From NCBI RefSeq assembly GCF_009828025.1, contig NZ_WTYA01000005.1, positions 186,001-250,000 of the forward strand: a stretch of DNA of 64,000 nt, in the 5' to 3' direction. The position numbers and the translations under genes are program-made. The DNA comes from Qipengyuania algicida. Lineage in GTDB: Bacteria; Pseudomonadota; Alphaproteobacteria; Sphingomonadales; Sphingomonadaceae. Positions 7,728 to 17,534 of the stretch are shown piece by piece. The notes under the pieces are model-generated. The model worked only from the letters and a program-made list of their open reading frames with translations, ran no database searches and was not told the DNA's origin. Every line of letters starts with the position of its first letter. Positions within the stretch are counted from its first letter, which is position 1.

Positions 7728-10700
7728 ATGACGTTTCTTCCGCGCGCCCAACGGCGTCTCGCGCTTCTCCTTCCGTCTGCCGCGCTGTTGCTATCGCAAC
7801 CGGGTGTCGCACAGACTGCCAAGCCGGCAGCCGTACCGGCTCCGGCGGCAACGGCTGCGCCCGACCTGCCTGCACCGAAATACATCCAGCCCGCCGGCAC
7901 GACCCCTTGGATCTATCGCGGCAGCGATGTGCCGCAGGACAAGGAGTGGGTGTTCGGCGAGATGCCCAATGGCGTGCGCTATGCGGTGCGCAAGAACGGT
8001 GTGCCGCCGGGACAGGTTTCTATCCGGGTGCGGATCGACGCTGGTTCGCTGTATGAAAAGCCGAGCGAGCGAGGCTATGCTCACCTGCTTGAGCATCTGG
8101 TGTTTCGCGAAAGCAAATATCTCGGCTTCGCCCAGGCGATACCGACCTGGCAGCGGCTGGGCGCGACCTTCGGCAGCGACACCAATGCGCAGACCAGCCC
8201 CACATCGACGGTATTCCAGCTGGACCTGCCCAATATCGACGATGCCAAGCTCGATGAGAGCATGAAGCTGCTGTCGGGCATGATCGAGGGTCCGACGCTA
8301 TCGGAGCGCGACGTTACCACTGAGCGCCCGATCGTGCTCGCCGAGAAGCGCGAGAACTCGGGTGCGGCGCAGCGCAGCGCCGACAAGATCCGCGAAACAC
8401 TGTTCAACGGGCAACTGCTCGCAAGCCGAACACCGATCGGCACTGACGCGACGATCGACGCTGCGACATCGAAAAGCATTAAGGCATTCTACAACCGGTG
8501 GTATCGACCCGAAAATACTGTCGTCGTCGCGGTGGGCGACATGGACCCAAAGCTGCTCGCCGCCGCAATCGAGAAATATTTTGGTGAGTGGAAGGGGAAG
8601 GGCAGGCCGACACCCGCACCATCATTCGGAGAGCCGACGGCACCTGCCGGTGCCGACCCTGCGCATCCGGTGGGCAAGACCGCAGTCATCGTCGAACCCG
8701 ATCTGCCGCGTACACTGACCTATGCTTGGTTGCGTCCGTGGCACAAGGTGAACGACACTATCGCCTACAACCAGGGCATCTTGCGCGATCAGCTGGCGCT
8801 GGCAATCATCAACCGGCGGCTGGAAACCCATGCTCGTGCCGGCGGCAGTTACCTTTACGCACAGGTGGGGCAGGACAAGGTCAGCCGCTCGGCCGACATT
8901 ACCAGTGTCAGCCTCGCTCCGTTGACCGGCGACTGGCAGAAATCGCTCGACGATGTGCGTTCGGTGATAGCCGACGCGCGCGACAATCCGCCGAGCAAGG
9001 CGGAGATGGACCGCGAGATCGCCGAATTGCAACAGGTGTTCCAGAGCGCCGTTGCCGAACGCTCGGTTCAGGCCGGGTCGAAGCTTGCCGACGATATCGT
9101 CAACGCGGTCGATATTCGCGAATCCGTCGCTTCGCCCGAGACGGTGCTGAAAGTGTTCGACGGCATGAAGGACACGATTACACCGAAGCAGATTCTCGAC
9201 AGTACGCGGCGGCTGTTCAGCGGCACGGTGATGCGCGCCGCCTATGTCACGCCCAAGCAGGGCGAGGCGACCGACGAGCAATTGCGCGATGCGCTGCTCG
9301 CCAAGGTCAAGCCCGATGCCAGCTCGCGCCTGTCGGTCAAGCCGGTCAGCTTCGCCAAGCTGCCTGCGATCGGCAAGCCCGGAACGATCGTCAAGGACGC
9401 ACCGATCGGCGTGCTCGATATTGAGCAGATCAACTTCGCCAACGGGGCCAAGGTGCTGCTGTGGCCCAACGATGCGGAGCCGGGGCGGGTTTCGGTGAAG
9501 GTTCGCTTCGGCGGCGGTTACCGCTCCTTCTCGCCCAACGACACCGCATATATCGCGCTCGGCAAGATGGCACTGGTCGGCTCGGGCGAAGCCACGCTCA
9601 ATCAGGATGATCTCGACCAGATTTCAACCGGTCGCAAGATGGGCTTCAATTTCGATATCGACGACGGGACATTCTCGTTCTCGGCGCAGACGCGGCAGGA
9701 GGATCTTGCCGACCAGCTCTATCTCTTCGCGGCCAAGCTGGCGCTGCCGCAGTGGGACAAGGCGCCGGTGATCCGCGCCAAGGCTGCTGCAACGCTTGCC
9801 TACGACAGCTATTCGACCAGTCCTGCGGGCGTGCTGTCGCGCGATCTCGACAGTCTCGAGCGCAATGGCGATCCTCGCTATGCCTATCCGACCAAGGCGC
9901 AGCTCGCGGCGGCCACACCCGAGGGCTTCGAGAAAGTCTGGGCGCCGCTGCTCAAGCAGGGGCCGCTCGAGGTTCTGGTGTTCGGCGATTTCAAGCGCGA
10001 CGAAGCGATCGAAGCGCTTAAGAAAACCTTTGGCGCCCTGCCGCCCCGTCAGCCACTGCCCGCTGACGTTGCTGCGCGCGTTCCGGACTTCCCCGACAGC
10101 GGAAAGACGGTCGTGCTTCATCACCGCGGTGATCCCAATCAGGCGGCCGCGGTGATTGCGTGGCCGACCGGGGGGGGGGTGAGCGGCATCCGGGAATCGC
10201 GCCAGCTCGAAATCCTCACGCAGGTGTTCAACAACCGCCTGCTCGATGCGATGCGCGAAAAGGCCGGTGCCAGCTATTCGCCCGTCGTCCGTTCCGACTG
10301 GCCGACCGACATAAACGGCGGCGGAAACATCACCGCGTTGGCTCAATTGCAGCCGAAGGATGTGCCGATCTTCTTCCGTGAGGCCGACCGCATTGCACAG
10401 GATTTGACCAAGGCACCGCCCACGGCGGATGAACTGGAACGCGTTACCGAACCGCTGCGGCAGTATGTTTCACGCGCATCGACCGGCAATCTGTTTTGGC
10501 TCTACCAGTTGGAAGGTTCGACCGTCGATCCGCGCCGGATCGCTTATCTGCGCACGCTGCTGGGTGATTATTCGCAGACCACGCCGCAGATCATGGAAGC
10601 GCTGGCGCACAAGTATTTCGGCGGGAAGCAAGGCTGGCGTCTGGCAATAATTCCCGAAGGCCAGACGCTGGCGAGCGCGCCGGCGCCATCCGGCTCCGAT

Positions 10701-10760
10701 GGCGATGCGTCGACGAAGCAACCAGCGGCCAAAGCCTCGGCCAAGCCGGTTGGACGGTAA
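7728..10760 (+). CDS. Exported M16 family zinc metallopeptidase
   Basis: Large pitrilysin/M16-type peptidase of 1010 residues with a signal peptide (basic start, hydrophobic stretch about 10-24, cleavage near GVAQT). The inverted zinc motif HLLEH is at residues 119-123 and the second zinc glutamate is expected near ERPIVLAEKRE. A second M16 half follows, ending in an Ala/Pro/Lys-rich tail. Likely periplasmic, degrading peptides. A run of ten G (10170-10179) lies inside the gene; the frame is intact across it (WPTGGGVSGIRES). Starts at ATG 7728. It precedes DAHP synthase but with a gap of about 110 bases. Confidence 0.92.
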   Translation: MTFLPRAQRRLALLLPSAALLLSQPGVAQTAKPAAVPAPAATAAPDLPAPKYIQPAGTTPWIYRGSDVPQDKEWVFGEMPNGVRYAVRKNGVPPGQVSIRVRIDAGSLYEKPSERGYAHLLEHLVFRESKYLGFAQAIPTWQRLGATFGSDTNAQTSPTSTVFQLDLPNIDDAKLDESMKLLSGMIEGPTLSERDVTTERPIVLAEKRENSGAAQRSADKIRETLFNGQLLASRTPIGTDATIDAATSKSIKAFYNRWYRPENTVVVAVGDMDPKLLAAAIEKYFGEWKGKGRPTPAPSFGEPTAPAGADPAHPVGKTAVIVEPDLPRTLTYAWLRPWHKVNDTIAYNQGILRDQLALAIINRRLETHARAGGSYLYAQVGQDKVSRSADITSVSLAPLTGDWQKSLDDVRSVIADARDNPPSKAEMDREIAELQQVFQSAVAERSVQAGSKLADDIVNAVDIRESVASPETVLKVFDGMKDTITPKQILDSTRRLFSGTVMRAAYVTPKQGEATDEQLRDALLAKVKPDASSRLSVKPVSFAKLPAIGKPGTIVKDAPIGVLDIEQINFANGAKVLLWPNDAEPGRVSVKVRFGGGYRSFSPNDTAYIALGKMALVGSGEATLNQDDLDQISTGRKMGFNFDIDDGTFSFSAQTRQEDLADQLYLFAAKLALPQWDKAPVIRAKAAATLAYDSYSTSPAGVLSRDLDSLERNGDPRYAYPTKAQLAAATPEGFEKVWAPLLKQGPLEVLVFGDFKRDEAIEALKKTFGALPPRQPLPADVAARVPDFPDSGKTVVLHHRGDPNQAAAVIAWPTGGGVSGIRESRQLEILTQVFNNRLLDAMREKAGASYSPVVRSDWPTDINGGGNITALAQLQPKDVPIFFREADRIAQDLTKAPPTADELERVTEPLRQYVSRASTGNLFWLYQLEGSTVDPRRIAYLRTLLGDYSQTTPQIMEALAHKYFGGKQGWRLAIIPEGQTLASAPAPSGSDGDASTKQPAAKASAKPVGR

Positions 10761-10869
10761 CGCCGATCGCACAAATCGGGCTTTTGCGCTGGCCAAGCAA
10801 AACATGATTGCGCCATAAGCGCATTTGCACTTGCACTCATTACGCAACCTGACTGGAAGAAAGAGGAAC

Positions 10870-12243
10870 ATGAGCAAGGCGTGGACGCCCGCGAGCTGGC
10901 AAGAATTCGAAGCACGGCACCTGCCGCATTATGAGGACGCGTCCGCGCTGGCGGAGGCGACCGATACGCTTGTGAGCTATCCGCCGCTGGTCTTCGCGGG
11001 AGAAGCGCGCGCCCTTCAGGCAGAACTTGCTGATGTCTGCAACGGTCACGGCTTCCTGTTGCAGGGCGGCGATTGCGCCGAGAGTTTTGCCGAGTTCCAT
11101 CCGAACAATATTCGCGACACCTTCCGTGTGCTCTTGCAGATGGCGGTGGTGCTGACCTTCGCGAGCAAGCGGCCGGTGGTAAAGGTCGGGCGTATGGCCG
11201 GGCAATTCGCCAAGCCGCGCAGTTCGGATACGGAAACGCAGGGCGATGTTACCCTGCCGAGTTATTTCGGTGACAACGTCAACGGGATCGAGTTCGATGC
11301 TAAGACGCGCCGCAACGATCCCCAGCGCATGGTGCGCGCTTATTCGCAATCTGCCGCGACGCTCAACCTCTTGCGCGCGTTTGCCGGCGGCGGCTACGCC
11401 AATCTGCGGCAAGTGCATCAGTGGACGCTCGATTTCATGGGCCGCAGCCCTTGGGCCGACCGCTTCAGCGACGTTGCCGACCGTATCGGCGAGGCGCTCG
11501 ACTTCATGGATGCTTGCGGGATCAATCCGCAAACGCTGCCGCAGCTCGAACGGACCAGCTTTTACACCAGCCATGAGGCGCTTCTGCTGCCTTACGAGCA
11601 GGCAATGACCCGCCGCGACTCGCTCACCGGCGATTGGTACGACACCAGCGCGCACATGGTCTGGATTGGCGACCGAACCCGTTTCGACGGGAGCGCGCAT
11701 ATCGAATTCGCGCGCGGTATCGGCAATCCGCTGGGCATGAAGTGCGGGCCGAGCCTCTCGCCGGACGCCTTGTTGCGACTGCTCGATACGCTCAATCCCG
11801 CTCGCATACCGGGGCGGATCACGCTGATTGCACGCTTCGGGCACGACAAGGTCGAGGAAGGGCTGCCGCCGCTACTGCGTGCGGTACGTCAGGAAGGCCA
11901 TCCGGTCGTGTGGAGCTGCGACCCGATGCACGGGAACGTCGTCAAGTCTGCCAGCGGCTACAAGACGCGTCCGTTCGATCGCATCCTGCGCGAGGTTAAG
12001 AGCTTTTTCGCCGCGCATCGCGCCGAAGGAACCCACCCGGGCGGTGTCCACGTCGAAATGACCGGACAGGACGTGACCGAATGCGTCGGCGGGGCTGTTG
12101 CAATTACCGACGAAGCGCTGGGCGATCGTTACCACACCCATTGCGATCCGCGGCTCAATGCCGCGCAATCGCTGGAACTGGCGTTTCTGGTGGCCGAAAT
12201 GCTCAATCGCGAAATGGTCGGAAAATCGCGCGATGCGGCGTGA
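10870..12243 (+). CDS. aroG: Class II 3-deoxy-7-phosphoheptulonate synthase
   Basis: First enzyme of the shikimate pathway, condensing phosphoenolpyruvate and erythrose 4-phosphate. The 457-residue protein is of the plant/actinobacterial class II type: WTPASW near the start, [30 protein letters not shown] and WSCDPMHGN are all typical. Start ATG 10870 follows AAAGAGGA; an in-frame ATG at 10825 gives a non-homologous extension. Monocistronic as far as can be seen. Confidence 0.95.
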   Translation: MSKAWTPASWQEFEARHLPHYEDASALAEATDTLVSYPPLVFAGEARALQAELADVCNGHGFLLQGGDCAESFAEFHPNNIRDTFRVLLQMAVVLTFASKRPVVKVGRMAGQFAKPRSSDTETQGDVTLPSYFGDNVNGIEFDAKTRRNDPQRMVRAYSQSAATLNLLRAFAGGGYANLRQVHQWTLDFMGRSPWADRFSDVADRIGEALDFMDACGINPQTLPQLERTSFYTSHEALLLPYEQAMTRRDSLTGDWYDTSAHMVWIGDRTRFDGSAHIEFARGIGNPLGMKCGPSLSPDALLRLLDTLNPARIPGRITLIARFGHDKVEEGLPPLLRAVRQEGHPVVWSCDPMHGNVVKSASGYKTRPFDRILREVKSFFAAHRAEGTHPGGVHVEMTGQDVTECVGGAVAITDEALGDRYHTHCDPRLNAAQSLELAFLVAEMLNREMVGKSRDAA

Positions 12244-12318
12244 CCTTATGGAATTGTGAAATTTTTTGGGATCCGCGTTAACTGAAAATACCTAGTTTGG
12301 TCGGATAAAGGCCTGAAC

Positions 12319-12337
12319 CTTCGCTCGTGTAGCGAAG
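12319..12337. other. Short hairpin upstream of the PAS-GGDEF gene
   Basis: CTTCGCT and AGCGAAG form a perfect 7-base-pair stem with a 5-base loop in the gap between DAHP synthase and the diguanylate cyclase. There is no T-run, so it is not a convincing terminator; it could be a 5' leader element of the downstream gene. Confidence 0.3.
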
Positions 12338-12368
12338 CTCCGTGAAGAAGTAGGATTTGGCGCGTTCA

Positions 12369-13529
12369 ATGCGGTTCGACAGAATGATTGCTCGACCGGT
12401 GCTGGTGCTGGCGGCGATTGCCGCCATGCTGGTTCTGGCGTCGTTCGGGCACGTCTGGCTGGCTTTGTGCGGCGCCTGTTACGCCATGCTGCTGGCGCTT
12501 ATAGCAGCGGATCGCCGCAAGATTGCGCGTCTGGCGCGGCAGAACGAGAAATTGGCGCAATCTGTTAACCTGCTCGAATTGTCCGAGCGGCTCGCTGGCG
12601 TGGGGCGCTGGCGCTATGACGCGCGAAACGGCCGCCACCACTGGTCGCCCGATATGTGCGCAATCCTCGGGCTCGAAGCGATCGCTCGCCCCAAGGCAGA
12701 TTTCGTCGCGAAGATCATGGGTGACGGCCTGGACGCGCTGTCGACCACCTTCGCGCGGCATCAGTGCGATGAAGAACCATTCCTGGTCGAATTCGAAATT
12801 GCCCGGCCCGATGGCGATTATCGTCTTCTGCGCGCCCGTGCGCGTAACCAGTTCGACGATTCGGGTGCGGTGGCGCAAGTGTTGATGGCGGTTCGCGATG
12901 TCACCGAGGATTACGAGCAGGCACGCCGCCTGAAGGACGAGCAGCAACGCGCGCTGGAAAGCGCCAAGCGGGCCGAGCAGCTTGCAAACACCGATCCTCT
13001 GACGGGTCTCTCCAACCGCCGGTTTGCCATGAGCCAGATCGATCGGTCGATCGTGGTCGCCCGACAGCAGGATAGCGACCTGTCGCTGATCGTGTTCGAT
13101 CTCGACCATTTCAAGCAGATCAACGACACCTACGGCCACGTCGCGGGCGATGCTGTGTTGGTCCGGGTGGCGAAACTGGCTCGCTTGCTGTTCCCGGAAA
13201 CCGATGTGGTCGCGCGCTTCGGAGGCGAGGAATTCGTCTGCATGCTGACCGGGGCGGATGCCACCGTGGCGCAGGAATTCGCCGAGCGCCTGCGTTGGTC
13301 GATCGAATCGGGCAGTGCAACCGACGGTGTACCCGGCTGCACCGCAAGTATCGGCCATGCGACGCTGGGGCAGGGTGAAAGCAGCCTGATGCTGTTCGCG
13401 CGGGCTGACGCTGCGCTGTACGAGGCGAAGGAAGCCGGACGCAATCAGGTGCGCATGGCGCGCGACAACCCATCGGACACCAACGTCGACGGCGCTGCAC
13501 TCTCGCCGCGATCCGCTACTGGACTTTAA
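12369..13529 (+). CDS. Membrane-anchored PAS-GGDEF diguanylate cyclase
   Basis: Probable c-di-GMP synthase, 386 residues. Two hydrophobic helices lie in the first ~45 residues, then a short coiled coil, a PAS-like sensor (about 70-185, with RLAGVGRWRYD and a PAC-like MAVRDVTEDYE end), a helical linker and a GGDEF domain with DPLTGLSNRR, DLDHFKQIND and the catalytic GGEEF. The RxxD inhibitory site normally four residues before RFGGEEF reads PETD, so product feedback by the usual site seems absent. ATG 12369 is chosen; TTG 12357 with AGGA close by is an alternative. Confidence 0.9.
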   Translation: MRFDRMIARPVLVLAAIAAMLVLASFGHVWLALCGACYAMLLALIAADRRKIARLARQNEKLAQSVNLLELSERLAGVGRWRYDARNGRHHWSPDMCAILGLEAIARPKADFVAKIMGDGLDALSTTFARHQCDEEPFLVEFEIARPDGDYRLLRARARNQFDDSGAVAQVLMAVRDVTEDYEQARRLKDEQQRALESAKRAEQLANTDPLTGLSNRRFAMSQIDRSIVVARQQDSDLSLIVFDLDHFKQINDTYGHVAGDAVLVRVAKLARLLFPETDVVARFGGEEFVCMLTGADATVAQEFAERLRWSIESGSATDGVPGCTASIGHATLGQGESSLMLFARADAALYEAKEAGRNQVRMARDNPSDTNVDGAALSPRSATGL

Positions 13530-13617
13530 TTTCGATAGTCTTTCAATCGTAAGCCATTGCCCCCATGATAGGATACGGTTGCCGCATTCTGGCAGCCGCT
13601 GACCGTAGGGGGGCTCG

Positions 13618-14883
13618 ATGGCCCGAACCCAGCCCGCAACCCGTCCTTTCCCCGCGGCGGGTGATGACAACCGCGTGGATCGATTCCAGAAAACCCGCGC
13701 CGTGACGGAGGCGCTGGCGGCGCCATTGTCAGATGCGGATGCAACCGTCCAGTCGATGGAGGATGCCTCGCCTGCCAAGTGGCACCTGGCGCACACGACA
13801 TGGTTCTGGGAAACCTTCCTGCTGCGCGAGTATGCGCAAGATTATGCCCTTTTCGACGAGCGTTGGCCGTTCCTGCACAACAGCTATTACGAGGCGGAAG
13901 GCGATCGGATCGCACGGATGCGGCGTGGGATGCTGTCTCGCCCAACTCTCGACGAAGTGCTTGCCTATCGCGCGCATGTGACCGCTGCGATGGAGCATTT
14001 GCTCGACCGGGCCGACCTCGCCGCGCTGATCGATCTGGGCATTGCGCATGAGCAGCAGCATCAGGAACTGCTGCTGACTGACATCAAGCACGCGCTGTTT
14101 CATAATCCGCTTGGGCCTTCGATGTGGGATTCGAAAGGTCTGCCGGAGTCCGGCATTCGGGAAAGTGGCTGGTTCAGCCATCCGGGTGGAGTGGCCAGGA
14201 TCGGCCATCAGGATGACGGCTTCGCCTTCGATAACGAAGGGCCGGTCCATCGCGTGCTGCTGGAACCGTTTGCGCTTTCCAGACGTCTGGTCACCAATGC
14301 ACAATGGGACGAATTCATCGCCGACGGAGGTTATCGCACTGCTTCCCTGTGGTTGTCCGACGGTTGGGCCTGGGTGCAGGGTGAGGACATTTCCGCGCCG
14401 GTCTATTGGCGTGATGACGAACATTTCACCCATTGTGGCTGGCAGCCAAGAACGGACGATGCCCCGGTCACCCATATCTCATACTATGAGGCCGACGCCT
14501 TCGCCAGTTGGGCAGGAGCGCGGCTGCCGACCGAGTTCGAATGGGAAGCCATCGCGCGCGGGCAAGAGGGCGAGCAGGCTGCGCATGATCCGGCTGGCGG
14601 CAACCAGATGGACGATGCCAGACCCCCGACCCCGACCGGGAGCGAGGGATTGTTCGGAGATTGCTGGCAATTCACCCGGTCGGCCTATTTGCCTTACCCG
14701 CGATTCGTGCCTGCCGCAGGCGCGGTGGGCGAATACAATGGCAAGTTCATGAGTGGTCAGGTGGTGCTGAAAGGTGCCAGTTGCGCCACGGCGCGCGGTC
14801 ACTCGCGGGCCTCCTATCGCAACTTTTTCTACCCACACCAGCGTTGGCAGTTCACCGGGCTGCGGCTTGCAAAGGACTTGTAA
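13618..14883 (+). CDS. egtB: Ergothioneine biosynthesis sulfoxide synthase EgtB
   Basis: Non-haem iron enzyme joining trimethylhistidine (hercynine) to a thiol donor. The 421-residue protein has an N-terminal DinB-like domain with the iron ligands H144, H148 and E150 (HEQQHQE) plus the upstream WHLAHTTWFWE histidine, and a C-terminal formylglycine-generating-enzyme-like domain (LPTEFEWEAIAR, GLRLAKDL end). Its stop overlaps egtD by one base (TAATG), so the two are co-translated. No egtA or egtC is nearby, so the thiol donor (cysteine or glutamylcysteine) is not evident. Confidence 0.95.
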   Translation: MARTQPATRPFPAAGDDNRVDRFQKTRAVTEALAAPLSDADATVQSMEDASPAKWHLAHTTWFWETFLLREYAQDYALFDERWPFLHNSYYEAEGDRIARMRRGMLSRPTLDEVLAYRAHVTAAMEHLLDRADLAALIDLGIAHEQQHQELLLTDIKHALFHNPLGPSMWDSKGLPESGIRESGWFSHPGGVARIGHQDDGFAFDNEGPVHRVLLEPFALSRRLVTNAQWDEFIADGGYRTASLWLSDGWAWVQGEDISAPVYWRDDEHFTHCGWQPRTDDAPVTHISYYEADAFASWAGARLPTEFEWEAIARGQEGEQAAHDPAGGNQMDDARPPTPTGSEGLFGDCWQFTRSAYLPYPRFVPAAGAVGEYNGKFMSGQVVLKGASCATARGHSRASYRNFFYPHQRWQFTGLRLAKDL

Positions 14884-15881
14884 TGGCGGCGAGAGAGGGA
14901 ATCGCGCTGGTCGATCTGGATGACGACGGCGTCAATCGGGCGTTTCGATCCGATGTCCTGCAGGGCCTGGCGCAGGACCAGAAGGCCATCCCGGCGCGAT
15001 GGCTCTACGACGATGCCGGATCGCAATTGTTCGAAGACATCACGCAGGTCGAGGAATATTACCCGACCCGCGCGGAAACAGAGATATTGACTGCTCGCGG
15101 TGGAGAATTTGCCGCTGCGATCGGGCCGGGCAGGGCAGTGGTCGAATTCGGCTCGGGCAGTTCGGTCAAGACACCGCTGCTGCTCGGAGCGGTCGAGCCC
15201 GCGGCATATGTTCCACTCGATATTGCCGGCGATTTCCTGCGCGAAGCGGCGCGGGCACTGGGCGGGCAGTTTCCCAATCTGCCGATTTATCCGGTCGAAG
15301 CCGATTTCATGCGTGAAACCTCGCTACCCGAGGAGGTGGCATCGCTCCCAAAGCTGGGGTTCTTCCCCGGTTCGACCATTGGTAACATGGTCCCACGCAC
15401 CGCGATCGACCTTCTTCGCTCGATGCGGCTGACGTTGCAGGCCGATCATGGCGTGCAACCGATGTTGCTGATCGGAATGGATCTGGTGAAGGATGTCGCG
15501 GTCCTGGAAGCCGCTTACGACGATGCGGCTGGGGTGACGGCGGAATTCAACTACAACCTCATCCGACGCATCAACCGAGAGCTTGAGGCGACGATTCCAC
15601 TCGATGCATTGCGTCACCTGGCGCGCTGGAACAATGACTACGCGCGTGTCGAAATGCATCTTGAGGCGCAGGAACCGATCACTTTCGAGGTCGCGGGTAA
15701 GCGTTTCGAGATGGCGAAGGGTGACACGATCCACACTGAAAACAGCCATAAATTCACCGAGCGCAGCGGTAATTTGCTATTGCAGGCCAGTGGCTGGTCC
15801 CCGATCCGCCGCTGGCTCGACGAAGCCGGACAATTTTCGCTGATCCTTGCCGAGGCAAGCGAGCCGCGCGCCGCGCCTTGA
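14883..15881 (+). CDS. egtD: L-histidine N-alpha-methyltransferase EgtD
   Basis: SAM-dependent enzyme trimethylating histidine to hercynine, the first step of ergothioneine synthesis. The 332-residue protein shows the family segments QKAIPARWLYDDAGSQLFE, TQVEEYYPTRAE, VEFGSGSSVKT and FFPGSTIGN. Start ATG 14883 overlaps the egtB stop. A longer open frame reaching back to 14661 overlaps egtB and is not used. Complete and typical in length. Confidence 0.96.
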   Translation: MAAREGIALVDLDDDGVNRAFRSDVLQGLAQDQKAIPARWLYDDAGSQLFEDITQVEEYYPTRAETEILTARGGEFAAAIGPGRAVVEFGSGSSVKTPLLLGAVEPAAYVPLDIAGDFLREAARALGGQFPNLPIYPVEADFMRETSLPEEVASLPKLGFFPGSTIGNMVPRTAIDLLRSMRLTLQADHGVQPMLLIGMDLVKDVAVLEAAYDDAAGVTAEFNYNLIRRINRELEATIPLDALRHLARWNNDYARVEMHLEAQEPITFEVAGKRFEMAKGDTIHTENSHKFTERSGNLLLQASGWSPIRRWLDEAGQFSLILAEASEPRAAP

Positions 15882-15929
15882 AGGACATGTTCATGGCGTT
15901 GACACGGATTTGCCGCTAACCTTCGCGTC

Positions 15930-16598
15930 ATGGACTTGTCGAGCGCCTTCAATGCCATCGCCAACGTGATCCGCTCGATCCCTCGCTCGGACTTGCTGAT
16001 TGCAGCCGTGGCGGCGATGTTCGGAGGCTGGATCGGCAGCGCACTACTGCGACGGCGCATACGTGGCGGTCGCATCTTGAGCACGGTGTCTTCGCTGGCG
16101 CTTGGCGCAATTCTGGTGACGGTGGTCCTGCAACTTTCGCGTCTCGATCCGCAACTCGACATCGCCCTGCCCGAGTTGGGAATGCCCGAGCAGATCGTTG
16201 CGGGCGGCGAGACGCGCATCCCGCTCGCGCCCGACGGGCACTACTGGGTCCGCGCGAAGCTCAACGGCGTCGCGGCGGAATTCCTGATCGATACCGGAGC
16301 GACCGTGACCGCGATCTCTCCCGGCCTTGCCGAGCGTGCCGGGATATCGCCGCGTCGTGGAGGGATTCCGATTCAGATCAACACCGCCAACGGGTCCGTG
16401 GCAGCGCAGATTGCCTCGGCCAAAAGCATCGACTTCGGCAATGTCGCCGCGCGCGGCATCGATGTGGTCATCGCGCCGGGGCTGGGGCATACCAATGTGA
16501 TCGGGATGAACCTGCTCTCCCGCCTCGACGGATGGCGGGTCGAGAAGGGGACGTTGATCATGGTCCCATCGAAGCAGGAAACGTCCGACGCGACCTAG
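15930..16598 (+). CDS. Membrane-anchored retropepsin-like aspartic protease (TIGR02281 type)
   Basis: A 222-residue protein with two N-terminal hydrophobic segments (about 20-40 and 52-70) and a retropepsin-like domain carrying the catalytic DTGA at residues 121-124. Such bacterial clan AA proteins are found across alphaproteobacteria; they are single-domain and would act as homodimers, probably in the periplasm. Substrates are unknown. Lies 48 bases after egtD and may share its transcript. Confidence 0.85.
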   Translation: MDLSSAFNAIANVIRSIPRSDLLIAAVAAMFGGWIGSALLRRRIRGGRILSTVSSLALGAILVTVVLQLSRLDPQLDIALPELGMPEQIVAGGETRIPLAPDGHYWVRAKLNGVAAEFLIDTGATVTAISPGLAERAGISPRRGGIPIQINTANGSVAAQIASAKSIDFGNVAARGIDVVIAPGLGHTNVIGMNLLSRLDGWRVEKGTLIMVPSKQETSDAT

Positions 16599-16640
16599 AA
16601 GCGGTTGCCCGCAGGCGGGCGGCTTGCCACGGTCCCGGCT

Positions 16641-17435
16641 ATGATTCGCACCTCCTCCGCTGATACGCCCTTCGTCCCGACCGAGGGCATCCACAATTTC
16701 CGCGATTTCGGCGGCTGGCCAGGCGCCGGTGGCGGCTTCGTGCGGCGCGGAGTGCTCTATCGCTCCGGCCAGCATGTCGGCGCGACCGACGCCGATCTGG
16801 CGGCGATTGCGGAACTCGACATTCGCACCGTGATCGATTTGCGCGGCAAGTCCGAGCGCGAACGCAATCCGTGCCGCCGCGTCGAAGGCTTCGCGGGTGA
16901 GGTGCTGTTCTTCGATGGCGAGACCAGCAGCAGCCCCCCGCACATGGATATCGGCCCAGACACCACCACCGCGCAATTCGCGCGCGAGCGGATGCTGGCG
17001 GTTTATACGAGAATGCCGTGCAATCCGGCGATGAGCGACATGTTCTCGCGCTATCTGCGCGTTCTTGCCGACCGCGACGGCGCGAGTCTCGTCCATTGCT
17101 TTGCAGGCAAGGACCGCACGGGCGTCGCCGCAACGCTGGTGCTGCATATTCTCGGTGTGTCCGAGGAGGACCAGCTCGCCGAGTTCCTGCGCACCAATGA
17201 CGCGCCGACCCTCGATGTGCTGCGCCAACAATCGGTGCCGGGTATCGAGGCGCGGCTGGGGCGCAAGCTGGAGGAGGCGGGCATTCGCGCGCTGCTGGAA
17301 GTCGATGGCGATTACCTTGCCACCTTCCGCGAGACTGTCGCCAAGGATCACGGATCGCTCGACGGTTATCTCGACCGCGAAATCGGTGTCGACGAAGCCT
17401 TGCGTGAAGCATTGCACACCCGCTTGCTCGACTGA
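16641..17435 (+). CDS. Tyrosine-protein phosphatase (DSP/PTP-LMW-like, Y_phosphatase3 type)
   Basis: A 264-residue protein phosphatase with N-terminal GIHNFRDFGGW and the P-loop HCFAGKDRTG (catalytic C153, R159; C-x5-R). This matches the tyrosine/serine phosphatase family that includes IphP and Mycobacterium PtpB. ATG 16641 is used because the frame upstream to TTG 16605 is unrelated and overlaps a GC-rich hairpin. No partner kinase is visible nearby. Confidence 0.88.
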   Translation: MIRTSSADTPFVPTEGIHNFRDFGGWPGAGGGFVRRGVLYRSGQHVGATDADLAAIAELDIRTVIDLRGKSERERNPCRRVEGFAGEVLFFDGETSSSPPHMDIGPDTTTAQFARERMLAVYTRMPCNPAMSDMFSRYLRVLADRDGASLVHCFAGKDRTGVAATLVLHILGVSEEDQLAEFLRTNDAPTLDVLRQQSVPGIEARLGRKLEEAGIRALLEVDGDYLATFRETVAKDHGSLDGYLDREIGVDEALREALHTRLLD

Positions 17436-17534
17436 GAGAGATCGCGGGGACACGCTCGCATGTTGATAGCGCCGCGCCGCTTCTGGCAATCGCGTATCGG
17501 TGACCCTATTTCCGCTCCCGAACTGGAGGAATAC

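Noticed and set aside
10825..10869. N-terminal extension of DAHP synthase
   Set aside because: ATG 10870 has a GAGG site and matches the family start.
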